NCBI GenBank assembly: GCA_965199685.1
Contig: OZ241323.1
Location: 1-64,000 of the forward strand
DNA length: 64,000 nt
Direction: 5' to 3'
Origin: SP5GCR1 sp965199685
GTDB lineage: Bacteria; Pseudomonadota; Gammaproteobacteria; Poriferisulfidales; Oxydemutatoraceae
Below, piece by piece: positions 16,823-26,800 of this stretch. How positions within the stretch are numbered: the stretch's first letter is position 1; the number at the start of each line of letters is the position of its first letter. Both the position numbers and the translations under genes were made by a program. Under the pieces are notes generated by a model. That model ran no database searches and had not been told where the DNA came from. It saw only the letters and a program-made list of their open reading frames with translations.

Positions 16823-17387
16823 TTAACACCTTGATATTGGATTTGAGTTTAATCGTTTGCGTCTCTAAGTCTGCTACCATTCCGACACCTTCGGTTATTC
16901 TTTTGTGTCTGCGGAAAGTCGCTTTGTTGTCGGTATATGCTTTCTTTTGTCTAAGATCGATCGTTGTATCGTTGGTGTGTAGATACTCAGGCATGTCGCT
17001 ATCCGGGTTAATGTGGAAGAGATCGACATCTCCCAACAATTCAATAAGTACGGAGTCATTTTCCATATATCCTTTTTCTGCTGAAAGCTGCAGCGGCACT
17101 TTTGCAGAAGTTTGATAGCTAAACTTGGGTTGTTCAAACTCAAAGCCGGTGTTTTGACGATAATGTATTATCGGACTACTTAGGCGGTAGAGCAGATTTG
17201 CCTTATTATCATAGGCATTAATCGTTGCGGCTTCAAATTGGCTGTAGTTTTGATTTTCGGATATAGATCTTTCGTCTATCTTAAAGTCGGATTGCAACGA
17301 GGTGCCAAGCATGGCGAGCGAAATTAATAAGACGCAATATACGATAAACGATAGTGATCTATACAATGTTTTTGGGTGTTGGTTCAT
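16812..17387 (-). CDS. lptC: LPS export inner-membrane protein LptC
   Basis: Bitopic inner-membrane protein that passes LPS to LptA. From the chosen ATG the product is 191 residues, the same length as E. coli LptC: a single transmembrane helix near the N-terminus (LSFIVYCVLLISLAMLGTSL) followed by the jellyroll domain (ISENQNYSQFEAATINAYD..., YMENDSVLIELLGDVDL). A GTG at 17432 would add 15 residues and overlap rnt; the ATG at 17387 is preferred for length and distance to the helix. Overlaps lptA by 11 bp. Confidence 0.88.
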   Translation of the reverse strand: MNQHPKTLYRSLSFIVYCVLLISLAMLGTSLQSDFKIDERSISENQNYSQFEAATINAYDNKANLLYRLSSPIIHYRQNTGFEFEQPKFSYQTSAKVPLQLSAEKGYMENDSVLIELLGDVDLFHINPDSDMPEYLHTNDTTIDLRQKKAYTDNKATFRRHKRITEGVGMVADLETQTIKLKSNIKVLNVP

Positions 17388-17409
17388 TGTCGGTAAAGGC
17401 GATACGCAG

Positions 17410-18081
17410 TCAAACTGGTCTTGTTTTAGCACTTAGTATGTCGTAAGAATTGAACACCTCACAAAAGATGTTTGCCGTAACTTGTGCATCGTAGAGTGCC
17501 GAATGTGCCGAACCAGAGTCCCAATTATAACCGGCAGCCTCCGCAATCCTGGATAGTACGGTGTTTTGATATGCGAGTGCGCCTAAGGTGACTGTGTCCA
17601 GACTGCTGAATTTATGAAAAGGATTGTTGTTAATTTTGCAGCGTGCTACCGCCTCATTAATAAATTTTAGGTCAAAGGAAGAATTATGACCGACGAGAAT
17701 TGCTCGCGTACATTGATAATGCTTGAGTGATTCTCGTATTTTCTTAAAAGTTGTATTCAGTACTTCGCACTCGTCAAGTGCTAGGCGCAAGGCACTATAG
17801 GGGTTGATGCCGTTAACCTTCAATGCTTCACTATCTATGTTGGCACCTTCAAACGGCTGCACATGGTAATGTATGGTTTTCTCTTTGTACAGATTAAAAT
17901 TTCGATCAACTCCAATGACGATAGCCGAGAGTTCCAATAAAGCATCAGTTTTTTCGTTGCACCCCCCGGTTTCTATGTCAACCACTACCGGCAGAAAGGA
18001 GCGGAATCTTTCCTGCATCCAATTTATTCGCTCAATGCGCTTGGTATCTATGTTCACTTTCACCAATGTTGGGTTATCCAT
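17410..18081 (-). CDS. rnt: Ribonuclease T
   Basis: 3'-5' exonuclease that trims tRNA and other stable RNA ends. DEDDh motifs are all present: VVDIETGG (D and E), the middle Asp in VGHNSSFDLKF, and HSALYDAQ. From the ATG at 18081 the protein is 223 residues, matching the family (E. coli 215); the longer frame to 18327 runs into pyrC in another frame and is not likely used. The start overlaps the end of pyrC by 8 bp. Downstream lptC follows after 22 bp. Confidence 0.92.
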   Translation of the reverse strand: MDNPTLVKVNIDTKRIERINWMQERFRSFLPVVVDIETGGCNEKTDALLELSAIVIGVDRNFNLYKEKTIHYHVQPFEGANIDSEALKVNGINPYSALRLALDECEVLNTTFKKIRESLKHYQCTRAILVGHNSSFDLKFINEAVARCKINNNPFHKFSSLDTVTLGALAYQNTVLSRIAEAAGYNWDSGSAHSALYDAQVTANIFCEVFNSYDILSAKTRPV

Positions 18082-19113
18082 TTTCAATGTTCCATTCAAG
18101 CGTTTGTCCTGCCAACATAGGCACGATTTCTTCGTTGCCGATAGTTTCCGCAACGCGTTCGGTTTTTTTGACCAGCCTAATTTTATTTTTATTAATCGGT
18201 AGCTTATAAAAACGCGGTCCGTTAATACATGCGAATTGTTCCAGTTCATCCAGTTTTTGATTTTCTTCAAATATAGATGCGTAAACCCCCATTGCGACTG
18301 GTGCGTTGAAAATGCCTGCACAACCACAGCTACTTTCCTTTGCCGAGCGTGTGTGCGGTGCGCTATCGGTGCCTAAGAAAAAGCACTTTTGACCGCTACA
18401 TGCAGCCTGTATTAAGGTTGTGCGATGTTTCTCGCGTTGTGGAAGTGGCAAGCAATAACGATGCGGTCGCAGACCACCGTCAAATAGATCACTGCGCGTG
18501 TAGAGCAAATGATGCGGTGTAATCGTTGCCGCCATGTGTGCGTCGTTGTCTTCTACATACTGTACGGCATCACTCGTCGTGATGTGTTCAAACACCATTC
18601 TCAATTCAGGGAATTGTTTTCTTATAGGCATAAAACTATGCTCTATAAAATGTTTCTCGCGATCAAACACATCTAAGGATGTATCGGTACTTTCTCCGTG
18701 TACCAACAACGGCATATCAAATTGTTGCATCGCTTCTAGGACATGATATATTGCCTCAACTGATGTAACGCCTTGATCAGAATGTGTTGTTACCCCTCTA
18801 GGGTACAATTTAACACCATGAATAAAACCGCAAGTTTTAGCATCCTTGATTGTCTGCGCCGATAGCTCGTCGGTCATATAGAGCGTCATCAAAGGTTCGA
18901 AGTTCAGGGTACTGCTTCTATAATTCTATTTCTATAAGCTCGGCACTGCTCAACCGTCGTGATTGGTGGCACTAGATTAGGCATGATAATCGCCCGCTTG
19001 AATATCTTGGCACTAATCGGCGCAACCGTTTGCATCGTGCGCCCGTCTCTTAAGTGCAAATGCCAATCGTCGGGTTGCAGAATCGTTAATTCGGATAATT
19101 TTTGAGTAACCAT
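18074..19113 (-). pseudogene. pyrC: Dihydroorotase, frameshifted
   Basis: Class II dihydroorotase of pyrimidine synthesis, split in two frames. The first part (19113-18904, 69 codons) has QPDDWHLHLRDG with the metal-binding HxH and MPNLVPPITT, and ends at a stop after EAVP. The second (18892-18074) picks up at PLMTLYMTDEL and runs to the family C-terminus, including LVHGE, FEHITT, GTDSAPH and KESSCGCAG. The E. coli enzyme reads AVPAGHDFTPLMT across the break, so about two codons plus one base are missing near 18900. All downstream catalytic residues remain. Either an inactivating deletion or a sequence error. Confidence 0.88.
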
Positions 19114-19417
19114 GGTTACATTATATAACTACAGCTTATGGGAATTATATACTATTCTGCACACTTGCAATTTAATCTACTTTCCCTACAATAAAACTAT
19201 CTGTATTAAAAGCTAGCGATAACCAAGCTAGTAGCAGATCGGCGGTCGGGAATACCGCAGCTGGACATGGAGATTGCAATAATGGTCGGTGAAGTGTCAA
19301 AAAATAGCAACAAGTGCGAGAAAAAGAACTCTTGCGTATGTATATAATTCCCCAGCTTATAATATGCGGATTGAAATTAACTTAATCGCTTTCTACGAAT
19401 AATTTTGAGCAACATCC
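19114..19417. other. Intergenic region pyrC / argG
   Basis: About 300 bp between divergent genes. No open frame and none of the dispersed repeat modules. It should carry both promoters; a TTGAAATTAAC stretch about 50 bp before argG is a possible -35 region, but no convincing pair or ARG box was recognised. Confidence 0.35.
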
Positions 19418-20626
19418 ATGACAGATATATCTAAAATAGTATTGGCTTATTCCGGTGGTCTAGACACGTCCATTATACTCAAGTGGTTGCAGGAGGAATA
19501 CCGTGCTGAAGTTTATGCCTTCATTGCAGATGTGGGACAGGGCGAGGAACTTGAACCGGCAGTGCAAAAAGCAAAGATGTTGGGGGCTGCCGATGTTTTC
19601 GTGGAAGACTTGAGGGAGATTTTCGTGCGAGATTTTGTGTTTCCTATGTTCCGAGCAAATACGGTCTACGAAGGTGAATACTTGTTAGGAACTTCTATTG
19701 CTCGTCCGCTGATTGCACAGTATTTGGTCAAAGCTGCCGATGCGGTTGGTGCAGACGCTATTGCGCACGGGGCAACCGGCAAAGGCAACGATCAAGTACG
19801 CTTTGAGTTGGCTGCCTATGCACTAAAACCTGATATTCGGATTATTGCACCTTGGCGGCAATGGCAACTTAATTCACGCAGTGCCTTACTTGATTATGCT
19901 ACACAACACAGCATTGCCGTAGACAAAGACGCGAGCGGTGAACCACCTTATTCTATGGATGCAAACTTGTTACACACCTCTTACGAGGGAGGTATATTAG
20001 AAGATCCATGGTGCGAACCTCGGCAAACAATGTGGCAAAGAACTGTTAGCCCGCAGACCGCCCCGGATATACCGGAGACCATTGTCTTGGATTTTGAAAA
20101 AGGCGACCCATACGCAATAGACGGTGAAACACTGGCTCCTGCAGAAATGTTGATGCGCCTAAACGAATTGGCAGGCAAGCATGGCATAGGCAGAACTGAT
20201 CTGGTTGAAAATCGTTATGTAGGTATGAAATCTAGGGGCTGTTATGAAACACCTGGCGGCACGCTACTGTTGAAAGCACATAGAGCAATGGAATCGCTCA
20301 CCTTGGATAGAGAACTGGCGCACTTAAAAGATGAACTGATGCCACGGTATGCCAAGTTAATTTATAACGGCTATTGGTGGAGCGAGGAACGTAGAGCGTT
20401 GCAACAGTTGATTGATTATAGTCAATCTAATGTAACCGGCAAGATACAGATGAGACTCTATAAAGCGAATCTAGAGGTCACCGGCAGACAGGCACCGAAT
20501 AGTTTGTTTGATAGTACGGTTGCGAGCTTTGAAGACGACCAAGGCGCGTATGACCCGCGCGACGCAGAAGGCTTTATTAAACTCAACGCGTTACGCTTGC
20601 GTACTTCGGGCCCGATTAAACCGTAG
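19418..20626 (+). CDS. argG: Argininosuccinate synthase
   Basis: Joins citrulline and aspartate using ATP in arginine synthesis; cytoplasmic. The 402-residue protein begins with the nucleotide-binding loop LAYSGGLDTS and shows GATGKGNDQVRFE and YSMDANLLHTSYEGGILEDPW, all typical of the class. Length is right for the ~400-residue bacterial type. The stop is followed within 10 bases by a dispersed repeat, so the 3' UTR is made of repeat sequence. Confidence 0.96.
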   Translation: MTDISKIVLAYSGGLDTSIILKWLQEEYRAEVYAFIADVGQGEELEPAVQKAKMLGAADVFVEDLREIFVRDFVFPMFRANTVYEGEYLLGTSIARPLIAQYLVKAADAVGADAIAHGATGKGNDQVRFELAAYALKPDIRIIAPWRQWQLNSRSALLDYATQHSIAVDKDASGEPPYSMDANLLHTSYEGGILEDPWCEPRQTMWQRTVSPQTAPDIPETIVLDFEKGDPYAIDGETLAPAEMLMRLNELAGKHGIGRTDLVENRYVGMKSRGCYETPGGTLLLKAHRAMESLTLDRELAHLKDELMPRYAKLIYNGYWWSEERRALQQLIDYSQSNVTGKIQMRLYKANLEVTGRQAPNSLFDSTVASFEDDQGAYDPRDAEGFIKLNALRLRTSGPIKP

Positions 20627-21230
20627 AGACAAACAATTCCCCTCCTGTGGATGGGTGGCAGGCTTGTGCATTTTGTAATGTATGCTTTTAGCAATCATGC
20701 TGTGGTTCTGCACAATGTCACGCCGATTGATTTTGATGTACGAACTGTTTTTAACGAACACAATATTTAGATTTTGCAAAAAGTTACGCCACTTGACCTA
20801 CTGTCTTAAGTGGCGGGTACACTCGGCGATAATCGGTGGTTTTATCTGACGGGGTAGCCTATGCGCTTTGTAATCCATGCGTTTAACAATACTGTTGAGG
20901 TTCTGCACAATGTCACACCAATTGATTTTGATGTACGAACTGTTTTTAACGAACACAATATTTAGATTTTGCACAAAGTTACGCCACTTGACCTACTGGC
21001 TCAAGTGGCGGGTACACTCGGCGATAATCGGTGGTTTTATGGCGTACCCACCATTTAGGACAAGCCTTAGCTTGTCCGACCTATATATCCATGCTAAGGT
21101 TCTGCACAATGTTACGCCGTTTGTGCCACTGCAACAAACGGCGGTTCTATTTTTTAACAGCTCAATGTGGTACTATAGCTTGACATTAGTAACATAGTAT
21201 TTAATATATAACCCTTTTAGAGATGCCATA
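20627..21230. repeat. Dispersed-repeat block between argG and mlaA
   Basis: Composite of the same modules, twice over: CCCCTCC unit, TTTTGTAATG hairpin, TTCTGCACAATGTCACGCC lead-in, an uninterrupted GATTTTGATGTACGAACTG target for the foldback element, and the ACTTGA and GTTTGT versions of the covarying hairpin. A degenerate right end (TTTTTTAACAGCTC) is near 21155. No gene. Confidence 0.8.
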
Positions 21231-21981
21231 ATGAATAAAACAAAGCAATTTTTATGTTTGTGTATCGTTATTTTGCTAAGTGGTTGCGCTGTGCAGCCAA
21301 AAAACTTTAGCGATTCATCGGACACTGTCGATCCATGGGAAGGTTATAACCGCTCTATTTTTGCGTTCAATGAAAGCGTAGACAAAGTTGTACTAAAACC
21401 TGTTAGTACCGCATATACTACAGTATTGCCTTCTTTCGTACGTGACCGCATAACTAGTTTTTTTGCAAACATTGAAGACATCCCAATTGCTGCGAATAAT
21501 TTTCTGCAAGGCAATGCCAAAGCGGGAATCAATGATTTGATGCGAGTATTAGTCAATTCAACGATTGGCATCGCAGGTTTATTTGATGTGGCTTCCACAG
21601 TAGACGGGCTTGAAAAGCACGATGAGGATTTTGGACAAACGTTGGCTGTGTGGGGAGTGGAATCTGGCCCCTATGTAATGATTCCGCTTCTTAGGACCTA
21701 GTACTGCTCGTGATTTTCCATCTCGTGTCGTAGATATGTTTATGAACCCGCTGGTTTATGTAGAGGATGATGAGTGGCGTGAGGGTTTGATGATGACGGA
21801 TGTCGTTGATGCTCGTGCCAATTTTATACCTTTGGAAGATATCATAAAGGGTATGTCACCTGATTATTATGTTGCGATTAGAGATTTCTATTTGAAACGC
21901 CGGCAGAATCTGATTGACAATAACGAAGGCGACGGAGATTCCGATGAACTCTACCAAGAACTTCTCTCGCAGTCCGAGTAA
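21231..21981 (+). pseudogene. mlaA: MlaA/VacJ-family lipoprotein, frameshifted
   Basis: Outer-membrane lipoprotein that removes phospholipids from the outer leaflet (Mla pathway). The first frame (156 codons) has a lipobox signal (VILLSGC), then the family sequence DPWEGYNRSIFAFNESVDKVVLKPV and NFLQGNAKAGINDLMRVLVNSTIG...FDVAS. After MIPLL the family motif GPST appears only in another frame, where it continues PSTARDFPSRVVDMFMNPLVYV to the stop at 21981. One extra base near 21690 explains the break. The rest is intact, so this is a recent lesion or a sequence error. Confidence 0.88.
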
Positions 21982-22079
21982 GCACGCCAACAGAAAGTAT
22001 TTCGATTTTGATTATATAAGTTGGTTTTTAGGAGAACAATTATGACGAATGAATCTAAAAACATCTTCACTCTATAGAG

Positions 22080-22658
22080 ATGGATAAGACGGACGATGAC
22101 CATGATCGCATTATTGGATTGGTTAGGGAGTTATTGTCCGAATTGGGCGAGGATGTCAATCGTGAAGGTTTAGTTAAAACCCCGAAACGTGTTGCCGAAT
22201 CATTTAGATTTTTAGTTGCCGGCTACGACGAGGATGTTCCAAACAACGATAGATAAGGCACTATTTCGAGTGGAATGCAACGAAATGGTGATCGTTAAAG
22301 ACATTGAATTTTACTCTCTGTGCGAACACCACTTATTACCCATCACTGGCAAGGCGCATATTGGTTACCTGCCCAATGGTCAGGTGATTGGTCTTAGTAA
22401 GATGGCAAGAGTTGTAGATATTTTGCGCGTCGTCTACAGGTGCAAGAGCGGATGACCAACCAAATTGCTGACAGCTTGATGAAATACCTAAATGCAACGG
22501 GGGTTGGCGTAGTGGTGGAAGCTGTCCACTACTGCATGGTGATGCGCGGCGTACAAAAGCAAAATAGCAAGACGGTGACTAGCGCGATGCTTGGTTCTTT
22601 CAGAGAAGATCAGCGGACCCGGACGGAGTTTATGGAACTCATCAAAAAAACCTTATGA
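22080..22658 (+). pseudogene. folE: GTP cyclohydrolase I, two frameshifts
   Basis: First enzyme of folate/pterin synthesis. Three overlapping pieces make one family member: codons 22080-22256 (RIIGLVRELLSELGEDVNREGLVKTPKRVAES), then IDKALFRVECNEMVIVKDIEFYSLCEHHLLP...GLSKMARVVDI in a second frame, then RLQVQERMTNQIADSLMKYLNATGVGVVVEAVHYCMVMRG to 22658 in a third. The zinc ligands in CEHH and the later Cys are present. Break 1 is one extra A in an A run near 22242; break 2 is one missing T in a T run near 22422. Both are homopolymer changes, so sequencing error is possible. An 11-codon frame with a good ribosome site (GGAGAACAATT, ATG 22042) lies just upstream. Confidence 0.85.
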
Positions 22659-22878
22659 AACACAAGTGAAAGTAGCTGTAAATAAGGGGAATCAATATCT
22701 GTGTGTGCTGAATTTAACTGTCGGGAGGCACAAGCGGATATATTTATATGTGACTGGTTCAGAAATGTAGTGTATAATCCCCAATATGGTTTATAATGAC
22801 ATTCGTATATAATAATGAAGCACATGTCTGATTTATACTCATTTTTTAGCTAAGATATTATCAAACTGGAGAGATAGC
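22659..22878. other. Intergenic region upstream of exported-protein genes
   Basis: AT-rich, no dispersed repeats, no RNA gene recognised. A TATAAT at about 22770 could be a -10 box, but no good -35 hexamer was seen. Together with the next small frame it forms a leader of about 300 bp before the gene at 22957. Confidence 0.35.
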
Positions 22879-22953
22879 ATGTACAAAGCAGTATCAACCT
22901 TTTATAAATATGGTAAAGTATGCGTACCTACAATAAAGTGGGAGGGAAATTGA
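22879..22953 (+). CDS. Possible 24-residue leader peptide
   Basis: Short frame MYKAVSTFYKYGKVCVPTIK... with an appropriately spaced ribosome site (GGAGAGATAGC) just before the ATG. It ends 3 bases before the ATG of the dockerin-like gene, whose own ribosome site (GGGAGGGAAATTG) lies inside it. It may be a coupling or leader peptide, or chance. No similarity recognised. Confidence 0.3.
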   Translation: MYKAVSTFYKYGKVCVPTIKWEGN

Positions 22954-22956
22954 TTT

Positions 22957-23781
22957 ATGAGAACTAAAGAGATATTAATAAACATTTTTTTCGTATTACT
23001 AGTAGCAATACTAGCACTTGGTATTAGTAACGTACAAGCGCAAGACTTAAAAGGGAATAGTGACCAAAGAATCCCTTTGAGTGATCCTTATTGTGGAGAT
23101 GGAGGTTACCTTGAAATTGCCGGGATAAAAAATACTGATACTCCTTCCTGTACCCCTATTACGAAAACTACGATACCAGAGGACGTTGCCGATTGGGTGT
23201 TGATTGAACTGCGTTCAGTAACCACAAATACCACAGTGGATTCTGTAACGACAGAAACGGTGATTGCATTGCAACCTGCTTGGTTGTTGAGCAATGGGCA
23301 TGTGGTAAATGCCGATTCATATACGGGTGGTTGCACTACTTTTAATCCTAATAATAGTGCTACCTGTCCTCTAGTAGAGTTTAGTTTTGGGGATAGCACG
23401 CCGGTTGACGATAGGAATCTGTATGTGGTCGTCCGTCATATAAATCATCTGGACATTATTTCTAATGCTCCTATGGAAACGACTCAAAATAGATATGTCT
23501 ACGATTTTACCGGTTTAACCGACGAAATGGGAAGGCCGCGTGCTAGAGGAGGTTCTCTTGCCGTGAAGGCAATAAACGAGATGCAAGCAGCGATGTATGT
23601 GGGTGATGTGAACCGCGACGCGAACATAAATGCCGCCGATTATTTGCAAATCTTTACTAATATAGGTGCCTCAACGACTCCCACGCAATTTGATATTAAT
23701 TTTGATGGTGTAGTGAACGACGACGATGCACGCGAGCAGTCGTTAGGTGAAAATCTAGGTCGAACAACGCAGTTACCTTAG
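22957..23781 (+). CDS. Exported protein with dockerin/EF-hand-like C-terminus
   Basis: A 274-residue exported protein. Residues 1-28 are a signal peptide (hydrophobic core IFFVLLVAILALGI, cleavage near QAQ). The middle (about 45-185) has paired Cys residues and no recognised fold. The C-terminal segment GDVNRDANINAADYLQIF and FDINFDGVVNDDDA are two Asp-rich calcium loops in dockerin type I order. Such domains anchor secreted proteins to partners. It lies 28 bp before the start of the giant cadherin-like gene, so the two are probably co-transcribed, and the calcium loops suit a role with that fibre-like protein. That link is inference. Confidence 0.7.
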   Translation: MRTKEILINIFFVLLVAILALGISNVQAQDLKGNSDQRIPLSDPYCGDGGYLEIAGIKNTDTPSCTPITKTTIPEDVADWVLIELRSVTTNTTVDSVTTETVIALQPAWLLSNGHVVNADSYTGGCTTFNPNNSATCPLVEFSFGDSTPVDDRNLYVVVRHINHLDIISNAPMETTQNRYVYDFTGLTDEMGRPRARGGSLAVKAINEMQAAMYVGDVNRDANINAADYLQIFTNIGASTTPTQFDINFDGVVNDDDAREQSLGENLGRTTQLP

Positions 23782-23809
23782 TACGATGATTACGAAGCAG
23801 GGAAATCCA

Positions 23810-26800
23810 ATGAAAAAATTTTTTACGATATTATTGTTATTGCTAGTTGGTAGTGCATACGCGCAAACAGCTCTAGCCCAAATCCCATTTGTCCAGAGTC
23901 GGTTTTTCGGGATGCCTCAGGGCATAGCCGACACATGCCAGACTTGTGCACCAAGCACGGACGGCGTATTGGAGTATAGACTTGCCTATCCGACACTTGA
24001 AGGAATTACTACTGCTACTTATACCGTACAACTGAGGGTAAGCGGAGGCAATCCAGCCGCTAAAGACATGACCAGACTGGCATTCGCCTCAGTCAGATTG
24101 ACATACAACATTAGTCAAATAGGTGATGGATTTACACAAAGGGTTGTAGACGAAGGGGCATGTACATACGAACCCGACGATTCTTTCATAGGCAAATATG
24201 ATTATACCTTTAACGATACGACTGTTAACAGTTTCACCATTACTGCGTCTACTCCTGATCAAACAACCACAGCATCTAGCTTGGTGATGCTCAGCGATAC
24301 ATTTCAAGATTTTGTGGAAATCACATGTTCTATCATAAGCCGAAATGCAGGCATCGCAATCAGTGGAACTGATATCACATCAAACATGATATATGTTTAT
24401 GCAAGCGATGCTCTTGATGAAACATTGATAACTGAAAGGCGTAACATATTCCCGTTAGCCCATAACAATTTTCGTTACTTTGACAATCCATCCTATCCTT
24501 TAGATTATGCTTCTTATAGTAATGGCATGGGATTACGGATCACATTTCCTCAGCCTTTAAGTACGACATTGACTTCATCCAGCTTTAATTCTCCGATTGG
24601 TCAAGATCTATTTAATGATGTTAAGCACACTGCGGGCGATAATGTGGCTCTTGTTGAGTTTAATCAGATACCTCCTGCCAGTTCTTTCATAGTATTGGGC
24701 TCAGACACTAATAGTCTTGGTAGTTTTATGCCAGCTTTACCAAGTTATGATGAAAATGCCCCTCGTGCGACTGGTATCAGTGTGACTGATATGAGAATGA
24801 GTTCTCTTAATGCTCAGTCAACCTGGGTTATAGAAACAAATAAACCACTAGACCCCACCACCGTAAACGCAGACAATATTTGTTTAACCGAAACCCCCGG
24901 AATTTGTCCTGAGACTGCACTTACAGACCCTACTATTGAATCAGTGAACTATGCCATGAATACCACTGAAGTGACGGTTGTGATTGAAGAAGATAACCCT
25001 GGACAGAGTAAAACCTTGACCCTAGCGTTTAAGCGCAACTCTGTTCGTGGCACCGACCAAAGAGCTATGGAAGAATATCAAGTTGAGCTGATAAATAATC
25101 CCGTGGATTTGCCGGACATAGTCAAACCGGAGATTTCGGTTGAGGCGGTGACGGATGCAACCGGCAACACCCCTTTATCAGGAAACCTTTCGCCGACAGC
25201 CGAAGGAAATAACGAATACGAATATGAAATATTTTTCAAGGTGACTGCCAACGAAAATGTGCCGACTTTGAATTCCACAAGTTCGTATTCGTTGCTAAGC
25301 GTGACCGGCAGTGCTGCCCCAGCAAATGTTGCTGATGCCACCTTAGAAATTACTCCAACCTCAGGAGCGCAAGAAGCGATACTTCAATATACCGTTCCAG
25401 TGAGCAGTGCTCTGGCTGCTGTAGATTACTTTACGGTGGCGCGTCGTGGTGAAAGTCTAAAAGATGAGACAGGCAATGACCCGACTGATTCTGAAGATCC
25501 GCCAAACGATATAGCCGCTGATGGCATCATAACGGATGCTGCAACTGCGCGGGCAACAAGAGATAAGACTCCGCCTGAAATCTGGGTGCCAATGGCAAGT
25601 CTCACACCAAGCAATGACGGTAAAACATATCGAATAGAGTTTTTGGTTCGCTCCGATGAAGCTGTTCCGAGCATAGGGAGTGCCGCTTCGTATTCGTTGC
25701 TACATCTAGTTAATAGCGGAACAGCGGAAGATCTTTCATCCATGACTCCGTTGTCGATTCTGCCCGACGGTGCTACCACTATGGTGACGGTGATTTATAC
25801 CGTGATCATAAATGACTATACCATTGTAGAACGGACGGCAGGCTTTACACTGGGTCGCGGTGCCGGAGCAGAAGCATTGCGAGATGCAGATGGCAATGCC
25901 CCTGTCAAGGAGGTTGACGGCACGCCCATACCCAATCCTGATAATACAAACACAGGTCGCATAGACGATAGGCCTGCCGCAGTAGCAAGCAGAGGCGTGG
26001 ACTCACCAGAAATTTGGGTGCCATCAGCAAGTCTTACACCAACAAGCAACGACGGTAAAACATATGAAATAGAGTTTGTGGTGCGCTCTGATGAAGCTGT
26101 TCCAACCATAGGGAGTGCCGATTCGTATTCGTTGTACCGAATAATTGATGGTGGTGCAGACCCGGTAGAATTTACTGGAGGTACGCTCTCAATTAATGCC
26201 AATAGTGCTACCACCATGTCGACGGTGACTTATACCAACGTGACCATAAATGACTATGCCGATGTAATACTCACGACCGGCTTCACACTGTATCGCAGTG
26301 CTGTGGTAGAAGCATTGCGAGATGCAGATGGCAATGCTCCAGTCAAGGAGGCTGACGGCACGACACCCATAGCTAATTCTGCTCGCATAGACGATAGGCC
26401 TGCCGCAGTAGCAGACAGGGAGGTGGTCTCGCCAAAAATCACAGTGCCATCGGCAAGTCTTACGCCAAGCAATGACGGCAAAACATATCAAATAGAGTTT
26501 TTGGTTAATTCGCCTGATGAACCTGTTCCGAGCATAGGGAGTGACAGTTCGTATTCGTTGATCCGAATAATTAGTAATGGAACAACAGAAACAGTTACTG
26601 GGGCTACGCTCTCAGTTAATGCCAATGACGACAACACTACAGCAACGGTTACTTATACTACGACCATAAATGACTATGCCGATGTAAGACTAACGACTGG
26701 TTTCACACTGTATCGCAGTGCTAATGAAGAGGCGTTGCGAGATGCAGTCGGCAATGCCCCTGTCATGGCTGACGGCACGACACTCATAAATAATTCCGCT

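Noticed and set aside
18082..18327. N-terminal extension of RNase T by 82 residues
   Set aside because: Antisense-free but lies wholly within pyrC coding sequence in another frame; family length fits the ATG at 18081.
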